Part shown: positions 8,015 through 19,121 of the stretch, in pieces | Layout: each line of letters opens with the position of its first letter | How positions within the stretch are numbered: the first letter of the stretch is position 1 | Assembly (NCBI GenBank): GCA_963204815.1 | Contig: CAUJHQ010000130.1 | Span: 1-64,000, forward strand | DNA: 64,000 nucleotides | Source of the DNA: Pseudomonadota bacterium | GTDB taxonomy: Bacteria; Pseudomonadota; Gammaproteobacteria; Burkholderiales; Burkholderiaceae_C | Direction of reading: 5' to 3' | The notes under the pieces: model-generated | Told to the model about the DNA's origin: nothing | What the model saw: the letters and a program-made list of their open reading frames with translations, nothing else | The model's database searches: none | Made by a program: the position numbers and the translations under genes

Positions 8015-10117
8015 TCAGCGGATCGCGCCGCGCGGGTCGCGCAGGTGATCGACGAACGACGCCGTCTCGGGCGCCGGCGGCGGCGTCAGCCAGCTGACCA
8101 GCACCATCGCGACGAACGCCGCCGGCACGCCGAACACGCCGGCGGCGATCGGCGCGATGCCGAACCAGGTGCTGTCGGCGACCGGCCGCACGACGCCGAA
8201 GAGGCCGCGCAGCCAGACCTGCGTCGTCGCCATGTAGTAGCCGGTGACGGCCAGCCCGGCGAGCATGCCGGCCAGGCAGCCCCAGCGGTTGGCACGCTTC
8301 CAGAAGATGCCCAGCACCAGCGGCGGAAAGAAGGTCGCTGCGGCGAGCGAGAACGCCGCGGAGACGAGGAACAGGATGTCGGCGATCTTCATCGACGCCA
8401 CGTAGGCCGCCGCCAGTGCCACCACCAGCAGCAGCACCTTCGACACCGCGACGCGGCGCGAGCTGGTGCGTCCGGGGGCGATCATGCGGTAGTAGAGGTC
8501 GTGCGAAAGGGCGTTGCTGATCGTCAGCAGCAGCCCGTCAGCGGTGGACAGCGCCGCCGCCAGGCCGCCGGCGGCCACCAGCGCCGAGACGACGAACGGC
8601 AGGCCGGCGATCTCCGGCGCGGCGAGCACGACGATGTCGGCGCCGATGTGCAGTTCGCCGAGTTGCAGGATGCCGTCGGCATTGACGTCGCTCACCTGCA
8701 GCAGCGAAGGCTCCACCTTCGCCCAGCCGCCGATCCACGCCGGCAGGCGGTCGAACGGCGTGCCCACCAGCGAGTTGAAGACCTCGTGCTTGACGAGTGC
8801 CGCCAGCGCCGGCGCGCTGAGGTAGATGGCGCAGATGAACAGCAGCGTCCACGCCACCGACCGGCGCGCGTCGCGCACCGTGGGCGTCGTGTAGTAGCGC
8901 GTCAGGATGTGCGGCAGCGCGGCCGTGCCCAGCATCAGGCAGAACACGAGGGCGAGGAAGTTGCGGCGCGAGTCGACGTCGTTCGAGCGGTCGGCGGGGT
9001 CGCCGCGCGGGCTTCCGGCGAAGGGCTGCGTGTGCGGGGCCATGCCGCCCAGCGGCTGCGCGCGCGCATCGGCGACCGCGGCGTCCTGCACGTAGCGGCG
9101 GCGCGCCTCCTCGTCGTTGCGCGGCAGCGAGGCGAGCGCGCGCCGCGCCGCCTGCACTTCGACCAGCGGTGCCGGATCGGCCATCAGCTCCTGGACCCGA
9201 CGCTCGGCGGCTTCGCGGTCGGCGACCATCGCGCCGGGCACGTCGGCGAGCTTGGCGATCGCCTCGTCGGCGCGGCGGCGGTAGATCTCGATGACCTGCT
9301 GCTCGCGCGGGTCGGCGACGATCTCGCGTTCGCGTGCCGTCAGTTCCTGCAGCACCTGGCCGAACGCCAGCTGCGGCACCGGGTTGCCGGTGACCTTCAG
9401 CGACAGCCAGACCACCGGCACGAGGTAGGCGATGACGATGATGATGCACTGCGCGACCTGGGTCCACGTGACCGCGCGCATGCCGCCCAGGAACGAGCAG
9501 ACGAGCACGCCGCCGAGGCCGACGAAGATGCCGATCTCGAAGCCGAAGCCCGTGAAGCGCGCGGTGATGAGCCCGACGCCGTAGATCTGCGCCACCACGT
9601 AGACGAAGGACACCAGCACGGTGGCCGCCAGCGCCACCAGGCGCGGCAGGCCACCGCCGTAGCGCGCACCGAGGAAGTCAGGGATCGTGTACTCGCCGAA
9701 CTTGCGCAGGTAGGGCGCGAGCAGCAGCGCCACCAGGCAATATCCGCCGGTCCAGCCGATGACGAAGGCCAGTCCGTTGTAGCCGCCCAGGTACAGCGTG
9801 CCGGCCAGGCCGATGAACGATGCCGCGCTCATCCAGTCGGCCGCGGTCGCCATGCCGTTGTACAGCGCCGGCACGCGCCGGCCGGCCACGTAGTACTCGG
9901 CCGCCTCGGAGGTGCGGCAGCGCAGCCCGATCGCCGCGTACAGCACCACCGTGGTCAGCAGCGTCGTCAGGCCGAGCAGGTTGCGGCCGACGCCGGAGCG
10001 TTCCATGACCATCAGCGTGGCCATGAAGACCACCAGTCCGGCCGCGAAGAGCAGGTAGACGCGGTCGAGGCGACGCCGGAAGGCGTCGTCAGTCAGCCCG
10101 GTCGTCGAGCTCGCCAT
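8015..10117 (-). CDS. VC_2705-type sodium:solute symporter, large subunit
   Basis: A 700-residue SSS-family membrane transporter with about 13 hydrophobic segments and conserved blocks such as ATAADWMSAASFIG and ALSTADGLLLTISNALSHD. It resembles the ActP-like VC_2705 group, whose substrates are probably short organic acids such as acetate; the substrate cannot be read from sequence. Two features stand out: a polar, highly charged insertion (about residues 253-380) between membrane segments, and a loop at 477-488 (DVNADGILQLGE) that matches the EF-hand calcium-binding pattern. It overlaps the upstream DUF4212 small-subunit gene by 29 bp, so the two are surely co-expressed. Confidence 0.9.
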   Translation of the reverse strand: MASSTTGLTDDAFRRRLDRVYLLFAAGLVVFMATLMVMERSGVGRNLLGLTTLLTTVVLYAAIGLRCRTSEAAEYYVAGRRVPALYNGMATAADWMSAASFIGLAGTLYLGGYNGLAFVIGWTGGYCLVALLLAPYLRKFGEYTIPDFLGARYGGGLPRLVALAATVLVSFVYVVAQIYGVGLITARFTGFGFEIGIFVGLGGVLVCSFLGGMRAVTWTQVAQCIIIVIAYLVPVVWLSLKVTGNPVPQLAFGQVLQELTAREREIVADPREQQVIEIYRRRADEAIAKLADVPGAMVADREAAERRVQELMADPAPLVEVQAARRALASLPRNDEEARRRYVQDAAVADARAQPLGGMAPHTQPFAGSPRGDPADRSNDVDSRRNFLALVFCLMLGTAALPHILTRYYTTPTVRDARRSVAWTLLFICAIYLSAPALAALVKHEVFNSLVGTPFDRLPAWIGGWAKVEPSLLQVSDVNADGILQLGELHIGADIVVLAAPEIAGLPFVVSALVAAGGLAAALSTADGLLLTISNALSHDLYYRMIAPGRTSSRRVAVSKVLLLVVALAAAYVASMKIADILFLVSAAFSLAAATFFPPLVLGIFWKRANRWGCLAGMLAGLAVTGYYMATTQVWLRGLFGVVRPVADSTWFGIAPIAAGVFGVPAAFVAMVLVSWLTPPPAPETASFVDHLRDPRGAIR

Positions 10118-10334
10118 CGAGACGTTCCATGCGCCAAATGTAGAAGACGACGATCAGCACGTAGACGACCAGCGCGCCCTGGGACGCGACCCAGAAGGCG
10201 AACGGCGAGCCGAAGAAGTCGAACGACAGCTCGCGTGCGAAGAACGCGATGCCGAAGCCAACCACGAACCACAGCGTGAGCAGCCAGGCGATCAGGCGCA
10301 GGTTGCGCTGCCAGTAGCCGGTCACGCTGCGCAT
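10089..10334 (-). CDS. DUF4212 protein, symporter small subunit
   Basis: An 81-residue protein with two membrane segments (about 13-32 and 49-68) and the family pattern YWQRNLRLIAWLL. DUF4212 proteins are encoded immediately before VC_2705-type symporters and are thought to be their small subunit. Here the 3' end overlaps the symporter start by 29 bp. It lies 22 bp downstream of ppsA on the same strand, so PEP synthase and this transporter may share a transcript, which would fit use of C2-C3 acids as carbon sources. Confidence 0.9.
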   Translation of the reverse strand: MRSVTGYWQRNLRLIAWLLTLWFVVGFGIAFFARELSFDFFGSPFAFWVASQGALVVYVLIVVFYIWRMERLDGELDDRAD

Positions 10335-10356
10335 CGGCCGCTCCGCTCGCGCCGCG

Positions 10357-12753
<2,397 letters not shown>

Positions 12754-12913
12754 GGGAAAGCTCCGTAGGTAAGGTAAACCGGTGCTTCCGCATGGCGCAA
12801 CGGTGCCCGCACTCCCACGCTTGTGGATTCGAGTTGTCGGTGGGAGGGGCTCACGAGGCGAAGACGGCGGAATTTGGAACCGATTCTAAGGATTTCCTTG
12901 CTTATCATGGGTC
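12754..12913 (+). promoter_or_regulatory. Divergent ppsA/ppsR control region
   Basis: This 160-bp gap separates the divergent genes and must hold both promoters. AT-rich sequence is concentrated at 12870-12905. It includes the inverted repeat AAGGA-TT-TCCTT (12888-12899), a possible -10 for ppsR (TATCAT, 12903-12908) and a possible -10 for ppsA on the minus strand (TAGAAT, 12889-12884). Neither has a convincing -35, so an activator may be needed. No gene is visible. Confidence 0.45.
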
Positions 12914-13738
12914 ATGCCTGAACGCAGCGTGTTCTTCGTCTCGGATGGCACCGGCATCACCGCCGAGACCTTCGGCAATTCGATCCTGGCGCAGTTCCCC
13001 GCCCGGCCGCGCCACGTGCGCCGGCCCTTCATCGACACCGAGGAGAAGGCACGCACCGTCGTCGGCGAGATCAACGCCGTCGCCGAGCGCGAAGGGCGGC
13101 GCCCGATTGTCTTCATCACGCTCGTGAACGACGCCGTGCGCGACATCCTCACCAGCCCGGACTGCAAGGGCTTCGTGCTCGACATGTTCTCGGCCTTCGT
13201 CGAACCGCTCGAAGTGGAGTTCGGCGTCAAGAGCAACCACCGGATCGGCCGCTTCAGCGACGCCAGCAAGAGCGCCGAGTACCACGACCGCATCGAGGCC
13301 ATCAACTTCAGCCTCGCGCACGACGACGGCCAGAGCGCGCGCAACCTGGACATCGCCGACGTCATCCTCGTGGGGGTCAGCCGCAGCGGCAAGACGCCGA
13401 CCTCGCTGTACCTCGCCATGCAGCACGGCATCAAGGCGGCCAACTACCCGCTGATCCCGGAAGACTTCGAGCGCGGCCGCATGCCGACGCCGCTGGCGCC
13501 GCACAAGCGCAAGTGCTTCGGCCTCACGATCGACCCCGATCGGCTCTCGCAGATCCGCCACGAGCGCCGGCCGGGCAGCCGCTACGCGTCGATCGAGAAC
13601 TGCCGCTACGAGGTCAACGAGGCCGAGGCGATGATGCGCCGCGAAGGCATCGGCTGGCTGTCGTCGACGACGAAGTCGATCGAGGAGATCGCGACGACGA
13701 TCCTGCGCGACATCCGCCCCGACCGGCTGATCTACTGA
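12914..13738 (+). CDS. ppsR: PEP synthase regulatory protein (PSRP kinase/phosphotransferase)
   Basis: A 274-residue DUF299 protein. In characterised members this enzyme inactivates PpsA by ADP-dependent threonine phosphorylation and reactivates it by Pi-dependent dephosphorylation. The start VFFVSDGTGITAET is the family signature, and the nucleotide-binding P-loop GVSRSGKT lies at 154-161. The length matches the family. It is transcribed away from ppsA, its target. The start codon is the only sensible one; no strong Shine-Dalgarno sequence precedes it. Its 3' end overlaps the convergent SpoU-family gene by 7 bp. Confidence 0.95.
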   Translation: MPERSVFFVSDGTGITAETFGNSILAQFPARPRHVRRPFIDTEEKARTVVGEINAVAEREGRRPIVFITLVNDAVRDILTSPDCKGFVLDMFSAFVEPLEVEFGVKSNHRIGRFSDASKSAEYHDRIEAINFSLAHDDGQSARNLDIADVILVGVSRSGKTPTSLYLAMQHGIKAANYPLIPEDFERGRMPTPLAPHKRKCFGLTIDPDRLSQIRHERRPGSRYASIENCRYEVNEAEAMMRREGIGWLSSTTKSIEEIATTILRDIRPDRLIY

Positions 13739-14505
13739 CGCACCGCGCTCTCGTAGAGGCAGATCGCCGCCGCCGCGGCGACGTTCAGCGATTCCTCGCC
13801 GCCCGGCTGCGGGATGCGCACGGTGAGCGTGCAGCGCGCCTGCAGCGCCGCCGACACGCCCTGCCCTTCGTGGCCGAAGACCCAGGCGCAGGGCCGCGGC
13901 AGCGCGGCGTCGCGCAACAGGCTGCCGCCGTGCGAGCTGGTGCCGACCAGCGGCACGCGCAGGCCGGCGAGCGCGGTCTCGTCCAGCCCTTCGATCAGGT
14001 GCAGCGCGAAGTGCGCGCCCATGCCGGCGCGCAGCACCTTGGGCGACCAGAGCGCGGCCGTGCCCTTCAGCGCGAGCACCTGCGCCACGCCGAGCGCGGC
14101 AGCGCTGCGCAGGATGCTGCCGACGTTGCCGGCGTCCTGCAGGCGGTCGAGCACCACGCTCGCGGCAACAGCGTCGATCGCAGGCGCCGCCGGCACGTCG
14201 ACGAGAAAGCCGATCGCGGCCGGCGACCCCAGCCCGCTGAGCGACTTGAACACCGGGTCGGCCAGCACCGAGACCTGCTGCGCCCAGCCGGCCAGTTCGC
14301 GCAGGCGGGCGTCGCCCGCCCACGCGCTCTCGGCAATCAGCGCCTGCGCCGCCGGCCGCCCGCGCGCGCGAAGCGCGCTGCACAGGTGGTCGCCTTCCAG
14401 CCAGGCCTCGCCGGCCTTGCGGTAGGCGTGGCCGTCGGCGGCGAGCTTGCGCACCCGCAGCACCAGCGGGTTGTCGCGCGAATGGATGTGCCGGGGCTCG
14501 CTCAC
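13732..14505 (-). CDS. SpoU/TrmH-family RNA 2'-O-methyltransferase
   Basis: A 257-residue SPOUT methyltransferase with the three C-terminal knot motifs: [25 protein letters not shown] and [18 protein letters not shown]. The N-terminal part is a substrate-binding domain of the RlmB-like type. It probably methylates a ribose in rRNA; the exact nucleotide cannot be told from sequence. The start is GTG 14505, whose bases overlap the rnhB stop as GTGA, typical of translational coupling. It is the last gene of the rpsB-to-rnhB cluster and converges on ppsR. Confidence 0.88.
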   Translation of the reverse strand: MSEPRHIHSRDNPLVLRVRKLAADGHAYRKAGEAWLEGDHLCSALRARGRPAAQALIAESAWAGDARLRELAGWAQQVSVLADPVFKSLSGLGSPAAIGFLVDVPAAPAIDAVAASVVLDRLQDAGNVGSILRSAAALGVAQVLALKGTAALWSPKVLRAGMGAHFALHLIEGLDETALAGLRVPLVGTSSHGGSLLRDAALPRPCAWVFGHEGQGVSAALQARCTLTVRIPQPGGEESLNVAAAAAICLYESAVRQ

Positions 14506-15185
14506 GCGCGCTCGATCGCGTCGCGCACCGGCGCGTAGCTGCGCCGGTGCGCCGGGCACGCGCCGAGCCGGCGCAGCGCCTCCAGGTGCACCGGCGTCGG
14601 GTAGCCCTTGTGGACGTCGAAGCCGTAGTCCGGCCACTGCGCGTGCAGTTCGGCGCACAGGCGGTCGCGCTGCACCTTGGCGACGATGGACGCGGCCGAG
14701 ATCGCCGGCACCTTGGCGTCGCCCTTCACGATGGCCTCAGCCGGCACCTTCAGCACCGGCAGGCGGTTGCCGTCGACGAGCACGTTCTGCGGCAGCAGGC
14801 GCAGGCCTTCGACGGCGCGCTTCATCGCCAGCATCGTCGCCTGCAGGATGTTCAGGCGGTCGATCTCCTCGACGCTGGCCTCGGCGATGGACACGCACAG
14901 CGCCTTGGCGCGGATCTCGTCGAACAGCTTCTCGCGCCTGCCGGGCGACAGCAGCTTCGAGTCGGCCAGGCCCCGGATCGGGTGCAGGTCGTCCAGGATC
15001 ACCGCCGCCGCCACCACCGGCCCGGCCAGCGGGCCGCGGCCAGCCTCGTCCACGCCGGCCAGCAGCCCCGGCGCAAGCCAGCTGAAGGCCTGCTGCTCGC
15101 CGGCGAACCGGCGCACCTTGCGCTCCGGTCGACGCCCCTGGGACGGCCCGGCCGGCTCAGGCCTCGGCGACTTGCGCGATGGCAT
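14502..15185 (-). CDS. rnhB: Ribonuclease HII
   Basis: About 227 residues; it removes ribonucleotides and RNA primers from DNA by cleaving RNA in RNA-DNA hybrids. The catalytic acidic block is [14 protein letters not shown], followed by [10 protein letters not shown] and a third acidic site near NVLVDGN. The N terminus is a basic extension of about 45 residues before the RNase H fold. ATG 15185 and an upstream GTG (15194) are both possible; both overlap the end of lpxB. The lpxA-lpxB-rnhB order is the conserved proteobacterial one. Confidence 0.95.
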   Translation of the reverse strand: MPSRKSPRPEPAGPSQGRRPERKVRRFAGEQQAFSWLAPGLLAGVDEAGRGPLAGPVVAAAVILDDLHPIRGLADSKLLSPGRREKLFDEIRAKALCVSIAEASVEEIDRLNILQATMLAMKRAVEGLRLLPQNVLVDGNRLPVLKVPAEAIVKGDAKVPAISAASIVAKVQRDRLCAELHAQWPDYGFDVHKGYPTPVHLEALRRLGACPAHRRSYAPVRDAIERA

Positions 15186-16287
15186 CGGCGGCACGCCGCG
15201 CGGTGTCGCGGCGCAGCAGGTGGTGCAGTTCGTCGAAGCGGCGCACCAGGGCGTCGGCCTTCGGCGCGTCGTCCAGCCAGGCGGCGACGGCGGCGGCGAG
15301 CGCCTCGGGCGTGCAGCGCTCCTGGATCAGTTCGGGCACGACGAACTCGCGGCACAGGATGTTCGGCAAGCCCACCCACGGCTGGTAGGCCAGGCGCTTC
15401 ATCAGCTGCCAGGAGAGCGCGGCCATGCGGTAGCCGATGACCATCGGCCGCTTGAACAGCGCGGCCTCGAGCGTGGCGGTGCCGCTGGCGATGAGCGTCA
15501 CGTCGCAGGCGGCCAGCGCCTCGTGCGAGCGGCCGTCCACCACCAACAGCGGCACGCCGCGCGCGTGCTCGGCCACCAGCGGGTCGACCAGCGGCCGCAG
15601 CCCCGGCGCCACCGGCAGCACGAAGCGCAGGGCCGGCCGCTCGCGGTGCAGGCGCGCGACGGCCTGCAGGAACGCGGGTGCGATGTACTGGATCTCGCTG
15701 CGCCGGCTGCCCGGCAGCACGGCGACGACCTGTTCGCCGTCGGCGAAGCCGAACGCCGCGCGCGCGGCGGCGCGCGGCGCCTGCATCGGGATCGCGTCCG
15801 CCAGCGGGTGGCCGACGTAGGTGGCGGCCACGCCATGGCGGTGCAGCAGCTCGGGCTCGAAGGGGAACAGGCAGAGCACCTGGTCGCAGCTGGCCGCCAT
15901 CTTCTTCGCGCGGCCGCCGCGCCAGGCCCAGATCGACGGGCAGACGAAGTGCACGGTCTTGATGCCGGCCGCCTTCAGCCGCTGCTCGAGCCCGAGGTTG
16001 AAGTCCGGCGCGTCGACGCCGACGAAGGCGCGCGGCGGCGCCGCTATCAAGCGGTCGCCGAGGGCGTCGCGGATGCCCTTGATCTCGCGGTAGTGGCGCA
16101 GCACCTCGACGTAGCCGCGCACCGCGAGCTTGTCGCTCGGCCACCAGGCGTCGAAGCCGGTGGCGGCCATGCGCGGGCCGCCGATGCCGGCCACCTGCAG
16201 CGCCGGCCAGCGTTCCTTGAGCCCTTCGATCAGCGCCGCGGCGAGCAGGTCGCCCGACGCCTCGCCCGCGACCATCGCCAGCTGCAC
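15157..16287 (-). CDS. lpxB: Lipid-A-disaccharide synthase
   Basis: A 376-residue GT19 glycosyltransferase that condenses UDP-diacylglucosamine and lipid X into the lipid A disaccharide at the inner membrane. Family blocks seen are the N-terminal [18 protein letters not shown], the [12 protein letters not shown] segment and [10 protein letters not shown]. The length is normal. It lies 10 bp after lpxA and overlaps rnhB at its 3' end, within the continuous lpxD-fabZ-lpxA-lpxB-rnhB run. Confidence 0.97.
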   Translation of the reverse strand: MQLAMVAGEASGDLLAAALIEGLKERWPALQVAGIGGPRMAATGFDAWWPSDKLAVRGYVEVLRHYREIKGIRDALGDRLIAAPPRAFVGVDAPDFNLGLEQRLKAAGIKTVHFVCPSIWAWRGGRAKKMAASCDQVLCLFPFEPELLHRHGVAATYVGHPLADAIPMQAPRAAARAAFGFADGEQVVAVLPGSRRSEIQYIAPAFLQAVARLHRERPALRFVLPVAPGLRPLVDPLVAEHARGVPLLVVDGRSHEALAACDVTLIASGTATLEAALFKRPMVIGYRMAALSWQLMKRLAYQPWVGLPNILCREFVVPELIQERCTPEALAAAVAAWLDDAPKADALVRRFDELHHLLRRDTARRAADAIAQVAEA

Positions 16288-16297
16288 GGGGTGTCTC

Positions 16298-17086
16298 TCA
16301 GCGCGCGATGCCGCGCGTGCTGGCGGCCAGGAAGTCGAGCAGCAGCGCGATGTCCGCGTCGCCGCCCTCCACGGTGCCCGCCAGCGCCGCGATCTGCGCC
16401 TTCGCGGCGTCGAGCGTCATGCCGTCGCGGTAGAGCAGCTTGTGCATCTGCTTGACGAGGCCGATGCGCTCGCGGCTGAAGCCGCGCCGGCGCAGGCCTT
16501 CGACGTTGAAGCCGTGCACGCCCAGCGGGTTGCCGCTGACCATCATGTAGGGCGGCACGTCCTGCGAGACGTGGCTCTGGAAGCCGGTCATCGCGTGCGC
16601 GCCGATCTTGCAGAACTGGTGCACGCCGGTGAGGCCGCCGACGATGACCCAGTCGCCCACGTGCACGTGCCCGGCCAGCGTGGCGTTGTTCGCGAGGATG
16701 ATGCGCGAGCCCAGCTGCACGTCGTGCGCGATGTGCACGTAGGCCATGATCCAGTTGTCGTCGCCGATGCGCGTGACACCGCCGTCCTGCGCGGTGCCGC
16801 GGCTGAAGGTGCAGAACTGGAAGATCGTGTTGCGGTCGCCGACGTGCAGCTCGGTCGGCTCGCCCTTGTACTTCATGTCCTGCGGCGCGCAGCCGAGCGC
16901 GGCATGCGGGTGCACGACGTTGTCGCGGCCCAGCGTCATCGGCCCTTCGAGCGTGCAGTGGGCGCCGATGCGCGTGCCCTCGCCGACCTTCACGCCGGCG
17001 CCGACGACCGCGTACGGCCCGACGCTGACGCCGGCCGCCAGCTCGGCGCCGGGGTCGACGATCGCGGTCGGGTGGACGCTCGCCAT
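16298..17086 (-). CDS. lpxA: UDP-N-acetylglucosamine O-acyltransferase
   Basis: 262 residues, the same length as E. coli LpxA. It catalyses the first step of lipid A synthesis, transferring a hydroxyacyl chain from ACP to UDP-GlcNAc. Left-handed beta-helix hexapeptide repeats run from about residue 2 to 185 ([20 protein letters not shown]), including the conserved NVHPH-like region with catalytic His and the GVHQFCKIG block. The start ATG 17086 leaves 5 bp after fabZ and was preferred to a longer frame because it matches the family N terminus. Confidence 0.97.
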   Translation of the reverse strand: MASVHPTAIVDPGAELAAGVSVGPYAVVGAGVKVGEGTRIGAHCTLEGPMTLGRDNVVHPHAALGCAPQDMKYKGEPTELHVGDRNTIFQFCTFSRGTAQDGGVTRIGDDNWIMAYVHIAHDVQLGSRIILANNATLAGHVHVGDWVIVGGLTGVHQFCKIGAHAMTGFQSHVSQDVPPYMMVSGNPLGVHGFNVEGLRRRGFSRERIGLVKQMHKLLYRDGMTLDAAKAQIAALAGTVEGGDADIALLLDFLAASTRGIAR

Positions 17087-17091
17087 CGCGT

Positions 17092-17556
17092 TCACTTCAC
17101 CTTGCGCATCGTGCACATCAGGTCGGCCTCGACGGCGAGCTCGCCGTCGACCGTGGCACGGGTCTTGTACTTGTAGATGCCGGCCTTGGCGCGGTCGATC
17201 TGCGCCTCCAGGACCAGCTGGTCGCCCGGCTCCACGGGCCGCTTGAAGCGCGCGCCGTCGATGCCGACGAAGTACACCACCGTGTCGTCGCCCGGCTCCT
17301 GGCCGATCGACTCGAAGCTGAGCAGCGCCGCCGTCTGCGCCAGCGCCTCCAGCATCAGCACGCCGGGCATCACCGGCCGCGCCGGGAAGTGGCCCTGGAA
17401 GAACGGCTCGTTCATCGACACGTTCTTCAGCGCCTTGATGCGCTTGTGGACCTCGAGCTCGAGCACGCGGTCGACCAGCAGGAACGGGTACCGGTGCGGC
17501 AGCTTCTTGAGGATCTGATGGATGTCCATGGTGGTGATCGCGGGCGTCGTCGTCAT
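17092..17556 (-). CDS. fabZ: 3-hydroxyacyl-ACP dehydratase FabZ
   Basis: A 154-residue hot-dog-fold dehydratase of type II fatty acid synthesis. The active-site His is in [13 protein letters not shown] and the catalytic Glu in [14 protein letters not shown] 17556 has GGAG eight bases upstream and overlaps the lpxD stop (ATGA). A second ATG at 17529 would give a 145-residue protein nearer the core. Its place between lpxD and lpxA, which compete for the same hydroxyacyl-ACP, is conserved. Confidence 0.97.
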   Translation of the reverse strand: MTTTPAITTMDIHQILKKLPHRYPFLLVDRVLELEVHKRIKALKNVSMNEPFFQGHFPARPVMPGVLMLEALAQTAALLSFESIGQEPGDDTVVYFVGIDGARFKRPVEPGDQLVLEAQIDRAKAGIYKYKTRATVDGELAVEADLMCTMRKVK

Positions 17557-18575
17557 GGTTTCTTCTCCAGCGCCCGCAGTCGCTCGCGCAGGGTGTGCAG
17601 TTGCCTCAGCGTGGCAGCGTTCTTCTCCCACGCGGCATTGTCGTCGAAGGGGAACAGGCCGCTGTACTGGCCTGGCTTGTGGATCGAGCGCGTGATCACC
17701 GTGGCCGCGGTGATGTGCACGTGGTCGACGAGTTCGAGGTGGCCGAGGATGATGGCGCCGCCGCCGGCCGTGCAGTGGCGGCCGATCTTCGCGCTGCCGG
17801 CGACGCCGACGCAGCCGGCGAAGGCCGAGTGCGCGCCGACGCGCACGTTGTGGCCGATCTGCACCAGGTTGTCGAGCTTGACGCCGTCCTCGATGACGGT
17901 GTCGTCGAGCGCGCCGCGGTCGATGCAGGTGTTGGCGCCGATCTCGACGTCGTCGCCGATGGCGACCGCGCCGAGCTGTTCGATCTTCTCCCAGCGGCCG
18001 GCGCTGGGCGCGAAGCCGAAGCCGTCGGCGCCGATGACGGCCCCGCTGTGCACGATGCCGCGCGCGCCGATGCGGCAGCCTTCGGACAGCACGGCACGCG
18101 CCTTCAGCACCGTGTGCTCGCCGACGGTGGCGCCCTCGCCCACGTGCACGTGCGTGCCGAGCACGACGCCGGCGCCGACCCGGGCGCCGCTGCCGACATA
18201 GGCAAACGCCCCGATCACCGCCGACGCGTGCACCACCGCGCCGGGCTCGACGACCGCGCTGGCGTGCACCCCACCGGGCACGATGCCGCGCCGCTGCGCC
18301 GCCCACCACTGCGTGAGGCGCGCGAACGCGAGATAGGGGTCGGCGCAGACGATGGCCGCGCCGCGTGCCGCGGCGGCTTCGCGCATCGCCGGCGCGACGA
18401 TCACGCAGCCGGCGCGCGAGGCCGCGAGCTGCGCCTGGTAGCGCGGGTTCGAGAGGAAGCTGATGGTGTCGGGCGCCGCGCCGTCGAGCGGGCCGATGCG
18501 GCTGACGGCGTGCTCGGCGTCGCCGAGCAGTTCACCGCCCAGCAGGGCCGCGAGGTCGCCGATGCGAACCTGCAC
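17553..18575 (-). CDS. lpxD: UDP-3-O-(3-hydroxyacyl)glucosamine N-acyltransferase
   Basis: A 340-residue LpxD, which adds the N-linked hydroxyacyl chain in lipid A synthesis. An N-terminal uridine-binding domain (about 1-100, with [12 protein letters not shown]) precedes a hexapeptide-repeat beta-helix (about 100-300) and a C-terminal helix. The catalytic His region is [13 protein letters not shown]. The start is GTG 18575, 15 bp after skp. It overlaps fabZ by ATGA. Confidence 0.97.
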   Translation of the reverse strand: MQVRIGDLAALLGGELLGDAEHAVSRIGPLDGAAPDTISFLSNPRYQAQLAASRAGCVIVAPAMREAAAARGAAIVCADPYLAFARLTQWWAAQRRGIVPGGVHASAVVEPGAVVHASAVIGAFAYVGSGARVGAGVVLGTHVHVGEGATVGEHTVLKARAVLSEGCRIGARGIVHSGAVIGADGFGFAPSAGRWEKIEQLGAVAIGDDVEIGANTCIDRGALDDTVIEDGVKLDNLVQIGHNVRVGAHSAFAGCVGVAGSAKIGRHCTAGGGAIILGHLELVDHVHITAATVITRSIHKPGQYSGLFPFDDNAAWEKNAATLRQLHTLRERLRALEKKP

Positions 18576-18590
18576 CGCGCGCCCGTGGCG

Positions 18591-19121
18591 TCACTTGGCC
18601 GGGCCGGCGGCCGGCGCGGTCGAGTTGAGCGCCTTGATCACCTTGTCGGTGATGTCCACCCGCGGGCCGGCGAAGATGGCCTCCTGCAGGATGACGTCGT
18701 ACTTCTCGGTGTCGAAGATCTGCTTGATCGCGCGGTTCGCGCGCTCGACGATGGCGGCGAGTTCCTCGTTGCGGCGCTGGTTCAGGTCTTCCTGGAACTC
18801 GCGGCGCTTGCGCTGCAGGTCGCGGTCCTGTTCGACGAGTTCGCGCTGGCGGCGCGAACGCTCGGTCTCCGACAGCGTGGGGCCGTCCTTGTCGAGCTTG
18901 TCGGCGGCGGCCTTCAGCTTGCCGGCCTGGTCGCCGAGTTCGCGGTCACGCTTGGCGAACTCGGCTTCGAGCTTGGCCTGCGCGGCCTTGGCCGGCGCGG
19001 CTTCGCGCATCACGCGTTCGCTGTTGACGTAGCCGAGCTTCAGTTCCTGCGCCTGCACGGCCGAGAACGCAAGCCCGGTCGCCGCCGCGGCGAGCAGCAT
19101 CTTGAGTGGCGGCATCTTCAT
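18591..19121 (-). CDS. skp: Periplasmic chaperone Skp/OmpH
   Basis: A 176-residue secreted protein with a signal peptide ending near FSAVQAQ (about residue 24). The mature body is a long charged coiled coil (about 45-145) typical of Skp, which cages unfolded outer-membrane proteins in the periplasm. The C terminus has a short Ala/Pro tail. It follows bamA directly; the two share one base in a TGATG junction, so they are translationally coupled, which matches their shared role in outer-membrane protein assembly. Confidence 0.95.
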   Translation of the reverse strand: MKMPPLKMLLAAAATGLAFSAVQAQELKLGYVNSERVMREAAPAKAAQAKLEAEFAKRDRELGDQAGKLKAAADKLDKDGPTLSETERSRRQRELVEQDRDLQRKRREFQEDLNQRRNEELAAIVERANRAIKQIFDTEKYDVILQEAIFAGPRVDITDKVIKALNSTAPAAGPAK

